From positions 1,488,001-1,552,000 of the forward strand of contig OZ245855.1 of assembly GCA_965229095.1 (NCBI GenBank): a DNA stretch of 64,000 nucleotides, written 5' to 3'. The stretch comes from Taibaiella sp965229095 (GTDB taxonomy: Bacteria > Bacteroidota > Bacteroidia > Chitinophagales > Chitinophagaceae). Shown piece after piece: positions 14,988 through 24,429 of the stretch (position 1 is its first letter; each line of letters opens with the position of its first letter). The notes beneath the pieces are model-generated. The model did no database searches, was not told where the DNA came from, and saw nothing but the letters and a program-made list of their open reading frames with translations. The translations under genes were made by a program, and so were the position numbers.

Positions 14988-17138
14988 ATGCACTACCACT
15001 ACAAGCTATTATTATTTGTTTTCCTGTTTTTTACCAGGACTATCGCATCGGCACAGCCGGTTATTGAGTTTGGCGACAGCCATAGCGGCACCTATATCGG
15101 TAAATCAGTAGCTACTTTCCAGGATTCCAGTAATCGCCTTACTCTGGACGATGTCAAAAAAATACCGCATTTATTCAAACAGGGCAAAAAAAGTGTTCCT
15201 GATTTTGGCGTAACAGGCTACAACAACTGGGTGCGTTTGCGGGTGGTCAATAATACGGACCGCAAACATATTATCCTTACCCTGTCCTACCCTCCTATCG
15301 ATGAAGTTGCTTTTTATGAAATACGGCGGGGTACACAACAAACGGATACACAATACACGTTACAGCCCAGCCACAAGCATGAGTTCAGCATTTTTAATAT
15401 AGACGCCCCCCGTGGCGATACAATAACCTGTTACCTCAAACTCCGCAGCAACAAGCAACTGATTGTACCTATCACCTTAGGCAATACGCAGGATATGCTG
15501 CAGGAGCTTACCATGACAGATGCTTTCTCGGGTATGTACCTGGGTATCATGATTGTTATGATCCTGTATAACCTGTTTGTCTATTTCTCTGCCAAGGACA
15601 GGCAGTATCTTTACTACGTCAACTATATTCTTTGGGTCACCCTTGCCCAGGCCACGCTCCTGGGCTATATACAGCGCTTCGTGCTCATGGAGCGGGACAG
15701 TTGGGTAGCACAGCATATGCTTACCTTCTTTGGCGCAATGTCGGGGATCGGTACCGTAATATTCGTCAAGTATTTCCTGAGTACCAAGACCCATACGCCC
15801 CGGTGGAACGTTGTTCTCAACGTTATCATGGTGGCCGATATTATCGCCATCCTGCTGCTGGTTATCGGCTATCCGCTCGTGAGCTATATGGTGGTCAACC
15901 TGATCGCGGCCTTGGGTGCTATCTCGATATTCATAACCGCGATCCTGGTGTATCGTAAAAACAAGAAGCCGGCCTTTTTCTTTTTGATTGCCTGGAGTAT
16001 ATTCCTTTTCAGCGTCCTTGTTTTTGTGCTTAAAGATTTTGACGTATTTCCCTACAACTTCTTTACGGTACATTCGGTACAGGTCGGATCGGCCCTGGAA
16101 GCCATCCTCCTGTCTTTTGCCCTGGCCGACCGTATCAATATCCTTAAGAAGGAGAAAGACCAGTCGCGATTGGCGGCCCTGCGTATTGCCAAGGAAAACA
16201 GCCGTATCATCAAGGAACAAAATATCGTGCTGGAACAAAAAGTAAAAGAGCGTACCGAAGAATTGGTCGATACCAATAAAAAGATCCAGCAAACATTGGC
16301 CGACCTGCAACAGGCGCAAATGCAACTGGTAGAAGCCGAGAAAATGGCCTCTTTGGGTCAGTTGACTGCCGGTATTGCGCATGAGATCAATAATCCGATT
16401 AATTTTGTTACCGGCAATATCGGCCCGCTGAAACGCGACGTAGACATCTTACTACAAACTATCGGCCTGCTGGAAAACCTGAATACACAGAACATCAGCG
16501 ACGAGGAAAAGATCAAGCAAACGAATTTGTTTAAAGAGGAACAGGATTTTGATTACCTGAAAATGGAAATCAACCACCTGCTGAAAGGCATTAACGAAGG
16601 TGCCTCCCGTACGGCGGAGATCGTGAAAAGTCTTCGTATCTTCTCCCGCCTGGATGAAGCAGAGCTTAAGCTGGCCGACATCAACGAAGGTATCGAGTCT
16701 ACAATTATCATTGTCAACAACCTGCTGGGCAATATTACCGTCACACGTAAATACGGCAACCTGCCCTTGGTACATTGCTACCCGGGCAAACTGAACCAGG
16801 TATTCCTGAACATTATTTCCAATGCACTCTTTGCCATTACTGAAAAATTCGGAGAGACTCCTGGTGGCCAGTTGACGGTAAGTACCAGTTGTGACGAAGA
16901 ACAGGTATATATAACCATTGAGGATAATGGTACCGGTATGACGGAAGAGACCAAGCGTAAAGTATTCGATCCTTTCTTCACCACCAAGGACGTAGGGCAA
17001 GGTACGGGCCTGGGCATGTCTATCGCGTTTACTACGATACAGAAGCATAGCGGCCATATCGGGGTGCAAACAGAGTTGGGCGTGGGAACCACCTTTACCC
17101 TGCAGATACCCGTAAATGCTATTGAGATGCCGGTATAA
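14988..17138 (+). CDS. 7TMR-DISM sensor histidine kinase
   Basis: A 716-residue kinase. Residues 1-22 are a signal peptide; about 25-180 is a periplasmic beta-sandwich (7TMR-DISM extracellular type 2, including WVRLRVVNN and the carbohydrate-binding-like strands); about 185-385 holds seven hydrophobic spans; about 395-450 is a coiled coil (EQKVKERTEELVDTNKKIQQ); then HisKA with MASLGQLTAGIAHEINNP (His465 the phospho-site) and HATPase_c with NQVFLNIISNAL, DNGTGM and GTGLGMSIA. It detects an extracellular, often carbohydrate-like, ligand. It starts 129 bases after the E1-like gene; TAATTTCG at 14961-14968 may be its own weak promoter. The nearby response regulator is its probable partner. Confidence 0.92.
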   Translation: MHYHYKLLLFVFLFFTRTIASAQPVIEFGDSHSGTYIGKSVATFQDSSNRLTLDDVKKIPHLFKQGKKSVPDFGVTGYNNWVRLRVVNNTDRKHIILTLSYPPIDEVAFYEIRRGTQQTDTQYTLQPSHKHEFSIFNIDAPRGDTITCYLKLRSNKQLIVPITLGNTQDMLQELTMTDAFSGMYLGIMIVMILYNLFVYFSAKDRQYLYYVNYILWVTLAQATLLGYIQRFVLMERDSWVAQHMLTFFGAMSGIGTVIFVKYFLSTKTHTPRWNVVLNVIMVADIIAILLLVIGYPLVSYMVVNLIAALGAISIFITAILVYRKNKKPAFFFLIAWSIFLFSVLVFVLKDFDVFPYNFFTVHSVQVGSALEAILLSFALADRINILKKEKDQSRLAALRIAKENSRIIKEQNIVLEQKVKERTEELVDTNKKIQQTLADLQQAQMQLVEAEKMASLGQLTAGIAHEINNPINFVTGNIGPLKRDVDILLQTIGLLENLNTQNISDEEKIKQTNLFKEEQDFDYLKMEINHLLKGINEGASRTAEIVKSLRIFSRLDEAELKLADINEGIESTIIIVNNLLGNITVTRKYGNLPLVHCYPGKLNQVFLNIISNALFAITEKFGETPGGQLTVSTSCDEEQVYITIEDNGTGMTEETKRKVFDPFFTTKDVGQGTGLGMSIAFTTIQKHSGHIGVQTELGVGTTFTLQIPVNAIEMPV

Positions 17139-17383
17139 AGAAAGGCTGAAGGGGAACACACGAAGACGGCAGCTATTTTTTAAACAATGCAAACAATTGA
17201 TAGTCAATTAAATAATCTATTCATTATCTAAAAAATAAAGGGCAATCTTATATCTCGAATTAATATTTATCTACAATTGCTTATCTTCTGTGCAATAACC
17301 GGATTATCGCTTATCTTTACCAGCCTTTTAACCAAACCAAGTCCCTAAGTACATATTAAGTAATTATATAAACCATCTCAGTG

Positions 17384-17848
17384 ATGAATAATGACAAGAT
17401 TTCGATTCTTTATGTTGACGATGAAGAGAATAATCTAATTTCGTTCAAGGCAACTTTTAGGTTGAAATACAAGGTGTTTACCGCCATCAGCGGATCCGAT
17501 GCCATTGAAATTCTGGAAAAAAATCTTATACACGTTATCATTACAGACCAGCGTATGCCCAATATGACGGGCGTCGAATTCCTGGAGAAGGTAATCGAGA
17601 AATTTACGGATCCTATCAGGATACTGCTCACAGGTTTTACAGATATGAACGCCGTTGTCGATGCCATTAACAAAGGGAAGATTTTCCATTATCTCACAAA
17701 GCCCTGGAACGAAGAAGAGCTGGATAAAACGATCGAAAGAGCCTACGACATTTTTATGGAACGGGAAAAGATAAAGCAGATGAATGAAAAGCTGGAAATC
17801 TCCAACAGTCAATTGGAGTTCCTGTTGCGCCAGAAGTTGCTTTCCTGA
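17384..17848 (+). CDS. Single-domain response regulator with C-terminal coiled coil
   Basis: A 154-residue receiver from the ATG at 17384 (a GTG precedes it). Acidic pocket DDE at 12-14, phospho-acceptor Asp55 in ITDQRMPN, Thr in LLTGFTD and Lys in YLTKPW are all present. The wording (DQRMPNMTGVEFLEK, KPWNEEEL) is that of the receivers found ahead of HD-GYP, GGDEF or kinase domains, but here only a 25-residue coiled coil follows. No DNA-binding or enzymatic output is present, so it must act by protein contact. It lies 242 bases after the kinase, and a terminator follows. Confidence 0.9.
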   Translation: MNNDKISILYVDDEENNLISFKATFRLKYKVFTAISGSDAIEILEKNLIHVIITDQRMPNMTGVEFLEKVIEKFTDPIRILLTGFTDMNAVVDAINKGKIFHYLTKPWNEEELDKTIERAYDIFMEREKIKQMNEKLEISNSQLEFLLRQKLLS

Positions 17849-17874
17849 TCTTTTCATCATAACAAAAAAACGAC

Positions 17875-17906
17875 AATCCCCGCTGCCATCCAGCGGGGAT
17901 TTTTTA
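17875..17906 (+). terminator. Terminator after the response regulator
   Basis: Perfect 11-base arms AATCCCCGCTG (17875-17885) and CAGCGGGGATT (17891-17901), loop CCATC, followed by TTTTT. It ends the set that begins at 12876. Confidence 0.9.
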
Positions 17907-17921
17907 TGTCGTAGCGTCTAC

Positions 17922-17937
17922 CAACGGTTAACCGTTG
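17922..17937. repeat. Perfect 16-base palindrome
   Basis: CAACGGTTAACCGTTG is a complete palindrome between two terminators. Without a spacer it cannot form a good RNA hairpin; a protein-binding site is possible, but it may be chance. Confidence 0.35.
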
Positions 17938-17946
17938 CTCAAAAAC

Positions 17947-17976
17947 AAGAGAGCAGCCCCGGAAGGCTGCTCTCTT
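17947..17976 (-). terminator. Terminator after the secreted-protein genes
   Basis: Perfect 12-base arms AAGAGAGCAGCC (17947-17958) and GGCTGCTCTCTT (17965-17976), 6-base loop; on the minus strand it is followed by GTTTTT. It lies 60 bases beyond the stop of the gene ending at 18039. Confidence 0.8.
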
Positions 17977-18038
17977 TATAAATAGATGTACTGATGGGAT
18001 TCAGTTCACCGTAACGTTGGCCATTACGAAGCAAGCTC

Positions 18039-19106
18039 TTATTGCTTGCTCACTTTTACGGTAGTAACCGGGTCACCATTTTCAATCACCTGCAAAGTGT
18101 ACAAGGCAGAAGGTAACCTGCTGAGGTCGAGCGTCTCTGTTGTTCCGCTGTTTGCTTTTTCCAGCAACATACGACCGGTTACGTCCATCAGGCGCAAAGT
18201 GCTGCCCTCTTTCAGGCCTTTCACATTCACAGCAGTGCTGGCGGGGTTAGGATATACCGCTATAGCAGCAGCCGGTACAGGGCAATTGGCTTTGGCGCTT
18301 GCAATCTCGCTGTAAGTAGAAGATCCGTCGGCATCTACCATTTTAAGACGGTATGTATTGATACCGGTAGCAGGTTTTGCATCCGTAAAGGTGTAAGCAC
18401 TGCTGTTTCCTTTAGCTTTTACAGAACCGATCTGGGTAAAACCGTTCTGGCTGCCGCGCTCTACTTCAAAATGGTCGAAGCCAAGCTCAGCACCGGTTTT
18501 CCAGTCCAGCGTTACCGCGCAACCGTTGCTGCGGGCACCAAAGCTGCTCAGGGTTACCGGCAACGGGTTGTTGAGGGTGTGGGAATAGATCGCCACATCA
18601 TCATCGCTGGTAGGCTGGCTTCCTGCCGCCGCTGCATTGGGTTGTACATTCATACTGCCGCCGATATCGTTGATAGCCGTGTTGGTAGAAGCTGTTATTA
18701 CCTGTACATGCACCGTGATCGTATGCATACCATTGGGTACCATGCCCATGGCTACGCCTGCTTTCTGGATACCATAAAATGTTCTGATGTTGGCATCATA
18801 GGTTACATCGAAATAGTTCAATGCATCACCGGTCAAAGCATTCACACCCGTGGTCGATACCGCATCACCCACACTGGGCGCACATTTGCCCAGGCTTATC
18901 GTGAACTGCATGCGTTGAAGCGCATTGGCCCCGGATATATCTATTGTACCGCTGTTACCCACCCTGAAGCTCAGGTCGAATTGAGAACCTAATGTTGTCA
19001 GCGGGTTAGGGTTCAACTGTGGATTGGCACAGGCAGGATTCTGTTGGGCCAGCAGGCTGGTCCCGGTTATTAAAGAAAGCCCTGCTATCATTAAAATTTT
19101 TCTCAT
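18039..19106 (-). CDS. Secreted protein with T9SS type A sorting domain
   Basis: A 355-residue protein with signal peptide (MRKILMIAGLSLITGTSLLAQ, cleaved near residue 21). About 175 residues of beta-rich sequence follow, then a fibronectin-like segment (LPVTLSSFGARSNGCAVTLDWKTGAELGFDHFEVERG, common before sorting domains in this phylum). The C-terminal 75 residues are a type A T9SS domain: VYPNPAS, LRLMDVTGRML, LPSALYTLQV, KVSKQ. It should be exported through T9SS and anchored or released at the surface. It lies 30 bases downstream of the 1606-residue gene and probably shares its transcript. Binding partner unknown. Confidence 0.85.
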   Translation of the reverse strand: MRKILMIAGLSLITGTSLLAQQNPACANPQLNPNPLTTLGSQFDLSFRVGNSGTIDISGANALQRMQFTISLGKCAPSVGDAVSTTGVNALTGDALNYFDVTYDANIRTFYGIQKAGVAMGMVPNGMHTITVHVQVITASTNTAINDIGGSMNVQPNAAAAGSQPTSDDDVAIYSHTLNNPLPVTLSSFGARSNGCAVTLDWKTGAELGFDHFEVERGSQNGFTQIGSVKAKGNSSAYTFTDAKPATGINTYRLKMVDADGSSTYSEIASAKANCPVPAAAIAVYPNPASTAVNVKGLKEGSTLRLMDVTGRMLLEKANSGTTETLDLSRLPSALYTLQVIENGDPVTTVKVSKQ

Positions 19107-19136
19107 ATTATATTAGTTTGTTGGTTTAAAAGGATA

Positions 19137-22100
19137 TTAATTCTGGAAATAATAGATGACGTCAGCATCCGTATTGTTCGTAAAGTTGTTTTCTGTACCA
19201 CTACCCGGATTAATGATCACGGTGTTGTTCAGTTGGCCTTGTGTGCTTGCCGGGGTCAGTATACCATTAAGTCCGAAAGACAACCTGCTTTGTGCGGGTA
19301 TCACCGTATTGGTGGTGAAAATGTAATAGCTGGAGTTGGTTTCGGCATCCAGGGTCCATGCGCTGTTCTGTACCGACATACCCGAAGCTGTGGTGAGCGT
19401 AGGATTGAAGGTATAATTGATCAACGCGCTCTTGGTCAGGTAAACAGTGATCAGTCCGCTGGTAGGTACATTACCCAGGTTCCAGATATCCATCCGGTTC
19501 ACGAAATTGGATGTGCTGTACATGGTAGATGGCGTAACGGTAATGATCGGCGTCAAATCAGGCACTTCGTACACCGGTACATTGGCAGCGCCGGTATTGG
19601 CCGAAAGCACATTGGCATTGTCGTTAGCCATAAATGGAATACTTGCAGTCACGGTACCGTCCACAGGATCTATTTTGATAGGCTGTACTGGCTCGCCGCT
19701 GGCATTAACCGGGATGATAATACCGCCTGCAGGGAAACCGGCTGCAGTATATTTCACATTACCGATGGTGATGCTGTTTGTATTGGTAGGCAAAGCCGTG
19801 ATCTTGATCGCAGTTACTGTTCCGGGAGGTACATCGGACGATACGAAAGCAGCAGGAGGTACAGTTACATTCAGCGTATCACCAGGGTTGATCTGGGGGC
19901 TTGCGGTATAGGTTCCGGCAGTTGGCCTTTCTTCCATTCCGAAATTGGCATTACTTACGCTGGTAGTAGCTACGCTCACGGTCAAAGCACCGTTGGCATT
20001 ACCATCGCTGCCTGTTCCTGTTCCGAAGATCTCACCGGTATTTACCCAGCCGGCAGGCAAAGTAACAGGAGGATTGGTGCTGCCGATAGCAACGCTTGCT
20101 GTAGTAACGATCACCACATAGCTGGAGTTAGCAGAAGCATTGTCTAAAGTGAAAGTACCATTAGCCGCCACGTTCACTGAATCGATGATCACACCGGAAG
20201 TCCTAGTGAGGTATGCTTTCAGTTGTTGAGCAGATGCAGAACCGATACCGGTACCATTTACCATATTGTCGGTAAGACCATTGGCATCGTTGAACACTTT
20301 ACCGCTGACAGTAAGTCCGGTGAAAGGCACGGTAGCTGTTCCGGTAGTAGTTGATTCTTTACCGGCGTTGTCGGTCACTTTGAAGGTGATTGTTACAGTA
20401 GTCGCACCTTCTGCAGCCGGGTCTACAGCGATCGTTTGCGTAGGCTGACCGGTAGCATTAGTTGGCACACTTACACCTGCAGACGGAAAGTTACCGGCAG
20501 TATAGTTAGTACCGTTGATCGTGATGCTGGTAGCACCGGTTGGGAAAGCAGTAATACGCAGTGAAGTAATAGTACCACCGGAAGGATCGGTACCACCAAA
20601 GGTAGCGGCAGGCACAGTTGCGTTATTGGTACCGCCGGGATTAAGCTGACTTGCAGCCGTGTTGCTGGCAGGCGTAGGCAATTGTTCCATACCGAAGTTG
20701 GCATTGCTTACATTGCTGGTGGCTACGTTTACAGCCAGGGAACCATTGGCATTGCCATCGTTACCAGCGCCTGTACCCAGGAATTCACCAGTATATACCC
20801 AGCCGGCAGGCAAGGTAGCGGCAGGGTTGCTGCTACCAATAGCAGCATTGGCAGTGGTTACGATAACAACATAGTTGGTATTGCCGGAAGCATTAGTAAA
20901 GGTATAAGTACCATCGGCAGCTACGTTCACCGAATCCACGATCACACCTGCAGTAGAGGTCAGGTAAGCTTTCAATTGCTGGGAAGATACGGAACCGATG
21001 CCGGTACCATTTATGGTATTATCAGTAAGACCATTTACATCGTTGAATACTTTACCACTGATGCTCAGTCCGGTGAAAGGCACAGTAGCTGTTCCGGTAG
21101 TAGTTGATTCTTTACCGGCATTGTCGGTCACTTTAAAGGTGATCACCACAGAAGTAGCACCTTCGGCAGCCGGGTCTACAGCGATTGTTTGTGTAGGCTG
21201 ACCGGTAGCATTGGTGGGTACGCTTACACCTGCAGCCGGGAAGTTACCGGCAGTATAGTTAGTACCGTTGATCGTGATGCTGGTAGCACCGGTTGGGAAA
21301 GTGGTAATGCGCAGTGAAGTGATGGTACCACCGGAAGGATCGGTACCACCAAAGGTAGCAGGAGGAACAGTGGCGCTATTGGTACCGCCGGGGTTAGCTT
21401 GACCTGCAGCCGTATTGCTGGTAGGCGTAGGCAGTTGCTCCATACCGAAGTTGGCATTGCTTACATTGCTGGTTACTACATTTACGGCCAGGGAACCATT
21501 GGCATTGCCATCGTTACCGGCACCGGTACCGAGGAACTCACCGGTATATACCCAGCCCGCAGGCAAGGTAGCAGCAGGACTGTTGCCGCCGATAGCGGCG
21601 CTTACTGTGGTTACCAAGATTACGTAGCTGGTATTGGCAAATGCATTATTAAAAGTATAAGTACCATTAGCTGCCACATTCACAGAATCCATGATCACAC
21701 CTGCTTTGGTGAGGTAAGCTATCAGTTGTTGGGAAGAAACAGAACCGATGCCGGTACCATTCACCGTATTATCGGTAAGACCGTTTACATCATTGAATAC
21801 AGTACCGGTAACAGTATAACCGCTGAAAGGCACGGTAGCCGTTCCGGTAGTGGTTGATTCTTTACCGGCATTATCGGTCACTTTAAAAGTGATCGCAACG
21901 GTAGTCGCACCTTCGGCAGCCGGATCAACGATGATCGTTTGCGTAGGCTGACCCGTAGTATTGGTAGGCACGCTTACACCTGCAGGAGGGAAGTTGGCGG
22001 CTGTATAGTTAGTACCATTGATCGTAATGCTGGTAGCGCCGGTTGGGAAAGCGGTAATGCGCAGCGAAGTGATGGTACCGCCCGAAGGATCGGTACCGCC

Positions 22101-23957
22101 AAAAGTAGCAGGAGGAACAGTTACGCCAATGGTGCCGCCCGGGTTGGGCTGCGTAGTAGCCGTAATACTGGTCGGAGTGGGAAGCTCTTCAACACCGAAG
22201 TTAGCATTGGTAAGGCCCGATGTACCCAGACTTACGGTAAGCAGGCCATTGGCAGTACCGTCGTTACCGGCACCGGTGCCGAGGAATTCTCCTGTATTGG
22301 CCCAACCAGCAGGCAGTACAGAAGCAGGCGTGCTGGAAGCAGTACCGGCCACAGTGCTGATGCTGATGGTGTAGCTGGTATTGCCCGGAAGATTGTCGAA
22401 AGCGTAAGTACCCGAAGTTACCGGCGTACTGGCAACAAAAGTGTTGCCTTTGTACAAATTGGCATACAAGGGCGCAGTACCCAATGCAGAGATCAATGTA
22501 CCATTTACGGTGTTATCGGTAAGACCGTTTACATCGTTGAATACCTTACCGGAAATACCGAAGTTCTTCACCATACCGGCATCTTTAAACATATAGTCCG
22601 CGGTAAAATTGTGTGTACCTGTTTTACCGGTGGTTACGTTGGCAGTGGAATTCTCTCCTACCGGCACACCAGCGGCGTCCTGGATCGTGAAAGCATCATA
22701 GCCGCTGGCCAGGGTAAACTGTACAAAGTATTTCCCGGGGATCACACCGCTGAAAGTATAATTACCGCTGGCGTTGGTAGTCGTTGTATAAGTAGCGTTG
22801 GCCGAGTCGGCAACATTATCGCCGTTGTTATCATAGAACAGCTTAACGGTTACGCCATTGATACCCGGTTCGCCGGTATCCTGGGCGCCGTTCCTGTTCA
22901 CGTCAAACCATACCCTGTCACCGATAGAGATCGGGTCTGCTGTTTTCACCAGGCAAATGTCGTCCAGCACATAATTGTGCGCAGCGGTACCGGCATCCTT
23001 ATCCCTGATGGCAAAGGTCTGGGAAGTAACGCCGGGCGGAACGCTGTAGGTGGCGGTCACTTGCGTCCAGGTACCGATGGCAGCCGTGACCTGGGTGGCT
23101 ACCAATTCCGCGTTACCGGCTTTCAACTGGATCCGGGGCGTAGTATTGTCTACTTTGGAAACCCATACCGAGAAACTGTAGGTCTGCCCCGGCTGAACTG
23201 TAATCGTTTTGTACCAGATATCAGCAGACGCAGAAGTATTACCTCTTACTACCATTTGGAAATTACCGCTGTGCGGCGCAAATCTTGAAGTAGAAGGAAT
23301 GACACTTGAATAAGCGTCATAAGGATTGTTCTTCACTTTAAAGCTACCTGTTCCGGAACCGCCGTTGGAGTAGTCGGAAGAGCCGGCGCCGGATAAGAAG
23401 TTCTTATCGGTGATAGAACCATTGGAAAGCGTCGCCGCTTCAAATCCGCCGTAGAAGCCGTCGCTGTTACTCAGCAGGTTGTTCTGGCATGAAATGGAAC
23501 AAGCACCGCTCACGGCATTATATCTCAGGCGTAGCGTTTTCACTTCCTCTTTAGCCAGATCATCGCCGCCCCAGGTGGTACCGGTAGGCGCATTACATGG
23601 AGTAGCACCATCTCTCATCAGGCAACGGATCTCTACATTATCCAATGCCGCACCGGGATTAGAAATAGTTAACTCGGGAGCGTTATTGGCCCCCGTACCT
23701 GACACATTGCTTACCGTAAAGTTTGTCCCGTTGATATTGTTGGTCCCGTTGATGAAGCAGGTCCATGAACCACTGGCAGTTTTATACACCCATCTGTAGT
23801 TGGTATTGGATGGGGCAGCCACCACATAAGCATCAATTACAAGAGCTTGGCCGGAAACGACACATCCGTTGGGCGTAAAATACTCGATCCGGTGCGCCTG
23901 AGTCTCCATTGAGGCCATTAATAGTCCTGCAGTCGCAAAACATATAATTTTTTTCAT
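19137..23957 (-). CDS. Giant surface adhesin-like protein with SdrD-B-type and tandem 250-residue repeats
   Basis: A 1606-residue protein with signal peptide (about 21 residues). Residues about 160-340 form a carbohydrate-binding-like jelly-roll domain (GFEAATLSNG ... HNYVLDDICLV). About 343-455 is an SdrD-B-like domain with the calcium-loop-like DVNRNGAQDTGEPG. Then come four units of about 250 residues, each opening with GxVFNDVNGLTDN, near residues 466, 712, 962 and 1216, followed by a final CARDB-like segment. Unit-to-unit identity is very high at DNA level too. No T9SS sorting domain is visible at the C terminus (ends DVIYYFQN). Likely an extracellular adhesin or stalk. The downstream gene, 30 bases away, does have a sorting domain. 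Confidence 0.82.
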   Translation of the reverse strand: MKKIICFATAGLLMASMETQAHRIEYFTPNGCVVSGQALVIDAYVVAAPSNTNYRWVYKTASGSWTCFINGTNNINGTNFTVSNVSGTGANNAPELTISNPGAALDNVEIRCLMRDGATPCNAPTGTTWGGDDLAKEEVKTLRLRYNAVSGACSISCQNNLLSNSDGFYGGFEAATLSNGSITDKNFLSGAGSSDYSNGGSGTGSFKVKNNPYDAYSSVIPSTSRFAPHSGNFQMVVRGNTSASADIWYKTITVQPGQTYSFSVWVSKVDNTTPRIQLKAGNAELVATQVTAAIGTWTQVTATYSVPPGVTSQTFAIRDKDAGTAAHNYVLDDICLVKTADPISIGDRVWFDVNRNGAQDTGEPGINGVTVKLFYDNNGDNVADSANATYTTTTNASGNYTFSGVIPGKYFVQFTLASGYDAFTIQDAAGVPVGENSTANVTTGKTGTHNFTADYMFKDAGMVKNFGISGKVFNDVNGLTDNTVNGTLISALGTAPLYANLYKGNTFVASTPVTSGTYAFDNLPGNTSYTISISTVAGTASSTPASVLPAGWANTGEFLGTGAGNDGTANGLLTVSLGTSGLTNANFGVEELPTPTSITATTQPNPGGTIGVTVPPATFGGTDPSGGTITSLRITAFPTGATSITINGTNYTAANFPPAGVSVPTNTTGQPTQTIIVDPAAEGATTVAITFKVTDNAGKESTTTGTATVPFSGYTVTGTVFNDVNGLTDNTVNGTGIGSVSSQQLIAYLTKAGVIMDSVNVAANGTYTFNNAFANTSYVILVTTVSAAIGGNSPAATLPAGWVYTGEFLGTGAGNDGNANGSLAVNVVTSNVSNANFGMEQLPTPTSNTAAGQANPGGTNSATVPPATFGGTDPSGGTITSLRITTFPTGATSITINGTNYTAGNFPAAGVSVPTNATGQPTQTIAVDPAAEGATSVVITFKVTDNAGKESTTTGTATVPFTGLSISGKVFNDVNGLTDNTINGTGIGSVSSQQLKAYLTSTAGVIVDSVNVAADGTYTFTNASGNTNYVVIVTTANAAIGSSNPAATLPAGWVYTGEFLGTGAGNDGNANGSLAVNVATSNVSNANFGMEQLPTPASNTAASQLNPGGTNNATVPAATFGGTDPSGGTITSLRITAFPTGATSITINGTNYTAGNFPSAGVSVPTNATGQPTQTIAVDPAAEGATTVTITFKVTDNAGKESTTTGTATVPFTGLTVSGKVFNDANGLTDNMVNGTGIGSASAQQLKAYLTRTSGVIIDSVNVAANGTFTLDNASANSSYVVIVTTASVAIGSTNPPVTLPAGWVNTGEIFGTGTGSDGNANGALTVSVATTSVSNANFGMEERPTAGTYTASPQINPGDTLNVTVPPAAFVSSDVPPGTVTAIKITALPTNTNSITIGNVKYTAAGFPAGGIIIPVNASGEPVQPIKIDPVDGTVTASIPFMANDNANVLSANTGAANVPVYEVPDLTPIITVTPSTMYSTSNFVNRMDIWNLGNVPTSGLITVYLTKSALINYTFNPTLTTASGMSVQNSAWTLDAETNSSYYIFTTNTVIPAQSRLSFGLNGILTPASTQGQLNNTVIINPGSGTENNFTNNTDADVIYYFQN
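20200..22560 (-). repeat. Tandem DNA repeats of about 750 bases inside the adhesin gene
   Basis: The same marker (GGCAC before the TAGC/TTCC/GGTAGT run) recurs at 20326, 21079 and 21829, giving periods of 753 and 750 bases, and the VFNDVNGLTDN-coding stretch recurs near 20310, 21070, 21820 and 22550. Long runs differ at only a few positions, many of them third codon positions. Copy number is likely variable. Confidence 0.85.
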
Positions 23958-24328
23958 TAATTCAGGTTTAAGCGTTAATACTATTGGTTTGTTTTGTTTG
24001 TATTATTTTACTAAGTATATATATTTAAATAAAAATGATTTAATATTAACCTATTTATTTTCAAATAATTACAATTGAATTATGATTTTGTACAGATTTT
24101 ATTATTACTATCCGATTAGTTAAATAAGGCCTGTATAAGTCACATTTTGTTGCATTTATCGGCCTTTTTGCTTAAAAATGACATAGATTATTCTGTTAAT
24201 AAACATTAAATATTTACGCAAAAATCTCTCGTTTTTGCAAAACAGCTCATATAAAAGCTCTATTATTAAACCATCTTTGATTTAATTTAGCAAGGAAAAA
24301 GATATTCACTCGCTAAGTCTATAATTTG

Positions 24329-24336
24329 TATTTTTG
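24329..24336 (+). promoter_or_regulatory. Candidate -7 element of the XRE regulator gene
   Basis: TATTTTTG matches TAnnTTTG. It would start a transcript near 24343 with a leader of about 140 bases that contains the inverted repeat at 24398. Confidence 0.5.
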
Positions 24337-24397
24337 CAGAGAGGGGGAATGGATGTGCTTTCCTTATAAAGTTTAGTTAAGAGGAAAAACTAGTAGA

Positions 24398-24429
24398 AAC
24401 TATAAGAAAGGGCTTAATTTCTTATAGTT
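24398..24429 (+). promoter_or_regulatory. Inverted repeat in the leader of the XRE gene
   Basis: Perfect 12-base arms AACTATAAGAAA (24398-24409) and TTTCTTATAGTT (24418-24429) with an 8-base loop. There is no T run behind it, so it is either an operator for the XRE protein or a leader hairpin. It ends 54 bases before the start codon. Confidence 0.55.

Noticed and set aside
15477..16382. 301-codon minus-strand ORF in the histidine kinase
   Set aside because: Antisense to a kinase with all motifs intact; Gln/His-rich, no family.
16452..17207. 251-codon minus-strand ORF over the kinase C terminus
   Set aside because: Antisense to the HATPase domain; no recognisable protein.
19233..23288. Long plus-strand ORFs (304, 141, 152, 449 codons) opposite the giant adhesin
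   Set aside because: Repeat DNA with few stops on either strand makes such ORFs; their composition (Gly/Ser/Arg/Ile runs) is that of antisense readings.
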